Assembly: GCA_902478875.1 (NCBI GenBank)
Contig: CABSMZ010000067.1
Span: 1 to 9,241, forward strand
Direction: 5' to 3'
Length of the DNA stretch: 9,241 bases
Source of the DNA: an uncultured Collinsella sp.
GTDB lineage: Bacteria; Actinomycetota; Coriobacteriia; Coriobacteriales; Coriobacteriaceae
Below are positions 6,506-9,241 of the stretch, one piece after another. The notes under the pieces were generated by a model, which saw nothing but the letters and a program-made list of their open reading frames with translations, made no database searches and was not told the origin of the DNA. The position numbers and the translations under genes are program-made. How positions within the stretch are numbered: position 1 is the stretch's first letter; each line of letters opens with the position of its first letter.

Positions 6506-7747
6506 TCACTCTAGCCCGAGCAGATTAAGTCCCGCCACCGTCATCTTGCACACGAGCGGCCTTGCGGACACCTTTTCTAAATATCCGGCAGCGATTAGGC
6601 TCGACAATGACCTACTCGCTGTCGGCTTTGTCACATCGAGATAGCCCGACACACCATCAAGCGTAGATTCACCAAAGGCACCGAAGATATGCATCTGTGC
6701 CGCATAAAACAGAATATCTTTTGCCCTTTCGGTAAACGTATCGTCGAGTTCATCGATCGCCCGCTTGAGATCATCGAGTTGTACGCGCTTTTCGGCCAAA
6801 TCGCTCAGAACGGCATCTTGCGCTTGCTCGACCAAATCAAGCATCATTGCAACAAACGGAGTAGCCTCGCTACCGTTAAGGGGCCTCTCCACCACGTCAA
6901 ACGCCTTGTAATATGCGGTTTTATTCTCAGCAATCGTCCTAGAGAGCGACAACACCGTAGGCTGCGACAACGTCTCGTTCAGGCTCAACGCGAGAAGATA
7001 CCTCCCCGTTCTCCCGTTACCGTCATAGAAGGGGTGAATATACTCAAAGAGAAAATGGCAGATTGAGGCTGCATAGAGGCTTGGGACATCTTCGCGATTG
7101 CCCAACTCTATCATCTTGCCAAGGAGGTCAATGATTTCGGGCTCCGAGGAAACACCCTGATGGAGAATCTTGCCCCGACTGTTCTCAATCACAACGGGAC
7201 CCAAACGGAACATCTTGCCATCCGGACGGTCCTTCGGGTCAAGCACGCCCTTAGTGACGGCATCGAAAATCTCGCGAATATCCTCGGGTTTGCCGGGACG
7301 ACTTGAACCATCCACCAGCTGAAGGTAGAGGCGAGCGAATTCAATAAAAGGAGTGTGCTCCTTTTCGGCGGCACCGCAAAGTTCGGCCGCAGCATCCTCC
7401 GCAGACTCCAGCGCCGCTTCAATCTGGCGCCGCGTGCTGTGCACACCCTCCATCTCGTTGCTGAAAACAACCTCCTCAAGCACCAGCGAACGAATCGAGG
7501 CCCCCAAAGCCACATAAGGCAAGCTGTTCCACAGGTTGGAAATCTTTCGCTCTTTTCTGAGGATCCGCTCGCTAGCAACGGACAGGTTCAAAGGAACACA
7601 AGCGAACAGTTCACCATGCTCAAGGTGAATTCCAGTCCGCACCGTGCCGTCGGCAGTAAGGCGCTCGCGCAGCAGCTCGTCATGGCAAGCATAACGATCG
7701 GAGCTTGGATCTGCATAAAAGAGTTTTTCGAGCGTCTTGTACGCCAT
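6506..7747 (-). CDS. Fic-domain protein with N-terminal inhibitory helix and C-terminal winged helix
   Basis: The 413-residue product carries the complete Fic active site HPFYDGNGRTGR at 238-249, with His238 as general base. Fic enzymes usually transfer AMP from ATP to a hydroxyl side chain of a target protein. SNEMEG at 96-101 fits the inhibitory-helix pattern [ST]xxxE[GN] ahead of the Fic core, the arrangement of class II Fic proteins. In these the glutamate, here Glu100, blocks ATP binding. Residues 340-412 form a winged-helix DNA-binding domain (LDGVSGYLDVTKPTASRSLS and the wing that follows), suggesting autoregulation. AAAGGAG on the - strand (7764-7758) lies 10 nt before the ATG. The gene converges on the TIR operon, leaving 127 nt between the stop codons. 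Base composition is between the operon and the GC-rich flanks. Target protein unknown. Confidence 0.92.
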   Translation of the reverse strand: MAYKTLEKLFYADPSSDRYACHDELLRERLTADGTVRTGIHLEHGELFACVPLNLSVASERILRKERKISNLWNSLPYVALGASIRSLVLEEVVFSNEMEGVHSTRRQIEAALESAEDAAAELCGAAEKEHTPFIEFARLYLQLVDGSSRPGKPEDIREIFDAVTKGVLDPKDRPDGKMFRLGPVVIENSRGKILHQGVSSEPEIIDLLGKMIELGNREDVPSLYAASICHFLFEYIHPFYDGNGRTGRYLLALSLNETLSQPTVLSLSRTIAENKTAYYKAFDVVERPLNGSEATPFVAMMLDLVEQAQDAVLSDLAEKRVQLDDLKRAIDELDDTFTERAKDILFYAAQMHIFGAFGESTLDGVSGYLDVTKPTASRSLSSLIAAGYLEKVSARPLVCKMTVAGLNLLGLE

Positions 7748-7801
7748 CGCTTCATCGCTCCTTTGAAATCAAATAGCTTAATCGTCTTTCATTATTTCGA
7801 A

Positions 7802-7830
7802 TATATCCGATATTTGCAATTAAGACTCAA
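7802..7830 (-). promoter_or_regulatory. Candidate promoter of the Fic gene
   Basis: On the - strand, TTGAGT (7830-7825) and GATATA (7807-7802) are separated by 17 nt, fair matches to -35 and -10 boxes, 55 nt before the Fic start codon. The -10 region contains AATATCGGATATATT, a near-palindrome that the Fic winged helix could bind. An alternative pair TTGCAA/AATAAT lies slightly downstream. Inferred from sequence alone. Confidence 0.35.
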
Positions 7831-7929
7831 GAAATGCATTGTCTAATTTCAGAATTTGAAGTATTGGGAATTAAGGGTTCTTTTTTACATAGCGAGCTAA
7901 TTTCAAACCTCAGCAGAGCTTTATGCAAG

Positions 7930-7966
7930 AAGGCACGCTGTCTGCATCAACCGCAGGCAGCGCACC
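7930..7966 (-). terminator. Terminator-like hairpin heading repeat array B
   Basis: GCTGTCTGC (7938-7946) pairs with GCAGGCAGC (7953-7961) around a 6-nt loop, extended outward by GG/CC pairs after two mismatches. Those two outer mismatches are A/C on the + strand, so they become G-U pairs on the - strand. That fits a role ending the - strand antiporter transcript, although the tail TTCTTGC is a poor T-run. It is 31/37 identical to the hairpin at 1152. At the tenth base of the stem a T-A pair here replaces a C/A mismatch in the other copy. Confidence 0.45.
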
Positions 7967-7982
7967 TCCTTCTATTCGAAAA

Positions 7983-8028
7983 GGAAACTGCGTCCCATAA
8001 TTCCGGCTCAGAATGGGATGCGCTTTCC
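7983..8028 (-). repeat. 46-nt palindromic repeat unit B1 (inverted orientation)
   Basis: The unit starts GGAAACTGCGTCCC and ends GGGATGCGCTTTCC. Its reverse complement matches B2 at 35 of 46 positions, against 28 of 46 in direct orientation, so it is inverted relative to B2 and B3. On the + strand 14 of the 15 outer positions can pair with G-U allowed; on the - strand 12 can. The spacer to B2 is 16 nt (8029-8044). Confidence 0.85.
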
Positions 8029-8044
8029 CTAACGAGCCTCTCGC

Positions 8045-8090
8045 GGAAACTGCATCCCACTCTGAGCGCCCATTCCGGGACACAGCTTCC
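8045..8090 (+). repeat. 46-nt palindromic repeat unit B2 (identical to A2)
   Basis: Identical to unit A2 at 1268-1313, inside a 49-nt exact match (8043-8091 with 1266-1314). It starts 62 nt after B1. Such exact identity between copies about 6.8 kb apart points to recent copying, gene conversion or strong constraint. Confidence 0.92.
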
Positions 8091-8106
8091 CAACGGCCCC
8101 CGTTTC

Positions 8107-8152
8107 GGAAACCACATCCCGTTCCGAGCCTTCAAAGCGGGACGCGGCTTCC
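8107..8152 (+). repeat. 46-nt palindromic repeat unit B3
   Basis: The unit runs from GGAAACCACATCCC to GGGACGCGGCTTCC, starting 62 nt after B2 with a 16-nt spacer (8091-8106). On the - strand all 15 outer positions can pair, three of them as G-U. It has no partner in array A, which has only two units. It ends 15 nt from the antiporter stop codon. Confidence 0.85.
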
Positions 8153-8167
8153 CCGAGAAAGTATCGA

Positions 8168-9203
8168 CTACTTACCGTCGTCGTCTTCGGCTTCTTCGCG
8201 CGCATAGAGCTCCAGCATGCGGCGGCGGTATTCGCGCACAGCGAGCTTGGCGCGCTCCAGGCGGCGGCGCTCACGCGGAGTCAGCTCGGACGGGTCGACC
8301 TCGTCTCCATAGGTCTTATCGGCAAGCAGGTGCGCCGCGTCCACGATGCGGGCATCGATGTGGCCGCTCGCTGCCTCGGCGGAAAGACGCTCGGCAATCG
8401 TATCGAGCGTAGGCAGGCCCTCGAATACGCGACCATGGCCATGCGAAGTCAGTAGCTCATGCTCGCGCGCGAGCAAGCTCGCTAGGTCGTGGTGGGCGCG
8501 CAAGATGTCGAGCGCATCGGATGGATGCTCGGCAACCTCTGCCACGGCGGCGACCGGTGCGGCATCCACCACGCGGTAGAAGAGCTGCGCGAGCAATGGC
8601 ATCAAGAACACCGTGATGGCACCGGCGGCAACCATGACCGACGCAATATCTTGCGACAGCGCGCCCGCGTTGACGGCAACGCTCGTAACGGCAACGATGA
8701 TCGGCAGCGCCGTGGTGCAGTACAGGGCCACGGTAATGCGACCATACGCCGACACATCGCGCGTCGCAGGACAAATGCTCATGGAAATAAGAATGGGCAC
8801 GGCACGAATAATCAACAACGCCACGATAAAGCCCACGAGCAGACCCGGGCGCGACGCCACGGCCGTCAGATCGATCTTTGCGCCCGATACGGTAAAGAAC
8901 ACCGGAATCAAAAAACCGTAGGCCAGACCGTCGAGCTTGGTCTCGAGCGTATGGTTGCCCTCGGGGATGATATAGCGCAGGACAAAGCCGGCGGCAAAAG
9001 AACCCAACACGATGTCGAGATCAAAGACAGCCGAGAACGCCACGAGCGTGACCAGGATGAGCACCGTCAGGCGCACGAAGGTCTGCGACGTGGTATCGGC
9101 GCGCTCCTCAACAAATGCAAAGAAGCGGCTGCCGACGCGCTTGGAGCGGCTCGGGACCACGGCCAGCAACACGCAAACCACCGCAAACAAGCCAAGGATA
9201 ACG
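8168..9203 (-). CDS. Cation:proton antiporter (CPA2/Kef-like), 5' part missing
   Basis: The 344 or so genomic residues cover the C-terminal half of a monovalent cation:proton exchanger of the inner membrane. Several hydrophobic segments can be seen, for example LTVLILVTLVAFSAVFDLDI, then IVLGSFAAGFVLRYIIPEG, GFLIPVFFTVSGAKIDL, LLVGFIVALLIIRAVPILI and VMVAAGAITVFLMPLLAQLF. The motif F-F-x-x-x-G-A in the transport core is typical of Kef/NapA-type proteins, which exchange Na+ or K+ for H+. A soluble charged tail of about 130 residues follows, ending in an Arg/Glu-rich helix; no TrkA-N domain is seen. The stop is TAG at 8170-8168. The true start lies beyond the contig end. An apparent start with peptide MCIRDS is adapter sequence, and genomic coding begins at 9203. 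Confidence 0.85.
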
Positions 9204-9241
9204 CTGTCTCTTATACACATCTGACGCTGCCGACGACGGAG
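9204..9241. other. Nextera/Tn5 sequencing adapter (artefact, not genomic)
   Basis: Bases 9204-9222 read CTGTCTCTTATACACATCT, the reverse complement of the 19-bp Tn5 mosaic end, followed by GACGCTGCCGACGA (9223-9236), the rest of the Nextera read-1 adapter. The remaining CGGAG (9237-9241) would be the first bases of the i5 index. The join to the antiporter gene at 9203/9204 is therefore a library artefact. Confidence 0.98.

Larger units (their letters stand above)
7765..8167. other. Fic upstream region and repeat array B, no gene
   Basis: About 400 nt without a supportable gene. The part next to Fic (7765-7900) is AT-rich and holds its likely promoter. From 7930 to 8152 lies the hairpin plus three palindromic units listed separately. 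The last 15 nt lead into the stop codon of the antiporter gene. Open frames that cross the arrays read through the palindromes and have no protein-like composition. Confidence 0.7.

Noticed and set aside
7983..8152. CRISPR array (repeats of constant length with spacers)
   Set aside because: Spacers are only 16 nt, repeats differ from each other by many bases and in orientation, each is palindromic end to end, and there are no cas genes.
1152..8152. Insertion sequence or composite transposon
   Set aside because: No transposase, no integrase, and the flanking copies are intergenic hairpin elements of different unit number without recognisable target-site duplications.
7834..8412. Long + strand open frame across array B and the antiporter 3' end
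   Set aside because: It translates the palindromes and the antisense of a well-supported membrane protein gene; no ribosome binding site or family resemblance.
8168..9220. Complete antiporter gene starting with MCIRDS
   Set aside because: The first codons are adapter sequence; the gene is truncated at the contig end.

Overview
The window looks like a contig end from a high-GC Gram-positive gut actinobacterium, most likely Coriobacteriia and probably Collinsella or a close relative. This rests on the codon use and strong GC bias of the outer genes and on the style of the proteins; no marker gene fixes the taxon. The last 38 bases are not genomic: they are a Nextera/Tn5 sequencing adapter left on the assembly.

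Layout. Bases 2-142 are the tail of a probable homoserine dehydrogenase, closed by a strong intrinsic terminator (174-207). A classical SDR oxidoreductase follows (357-1106, +). From 1152 to 1314 there is a composite repeat: a terminator-like hairpin followed by two 46-nt palindromic units. Bases 1509-6378 hold a tightly packed five-gene + strand operon: an FHA-domain protein, an SPFH/zinc-ribbon protein, a four-helix membrane protein, a TIR-like protein of the Cap12/Pycsar type, and a TFIIB-type zinc-ribbon protein with TPR-like and coiled-coil parts. A Fic protein with a C-terminal winged helix (6506-7747, -) converges on it. A second copy of the composite repeat, now with three palindromic units (7930-8152), separates the Fic promoter region from a cation:proton antiporter gene (8168-9203, -) that runs off the contig.

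Functional reading. The outer genes are housekeeping or metabolic and very GC-rich. The middle is clearly AT-richer: the sequence line at 4261 has 20 G+C in 60 bases, the line at 8221 has 46 in 60. This suggests an accessory island. The last four operon genes are linked by short gaps or overlapping stop/start codons, so they are probably translated together and act in one complex. I infer a membrane-associated stress or anti-phage system: an FHA phosphopeptide reader, an SPFH scaffold and a small membrane protein would sense or organise at the membrane, and the TIR protein would be the nucleotide-consuming effector. No cyclic-nucleotide synthase is present, so it is not a standard CBASS or Pycsar locus. 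The Fic gene may be a second toxin-like or regulatory part of the island.

The most unusual non-coding structure is the palindromic array. Five units of exactly 46 nt sit at a 62-nt period, headed by a conserved hairpin, with the first unit of each array inverted relative to the rest. The two arrays lie in the same orientation on either side of the low-GC island.
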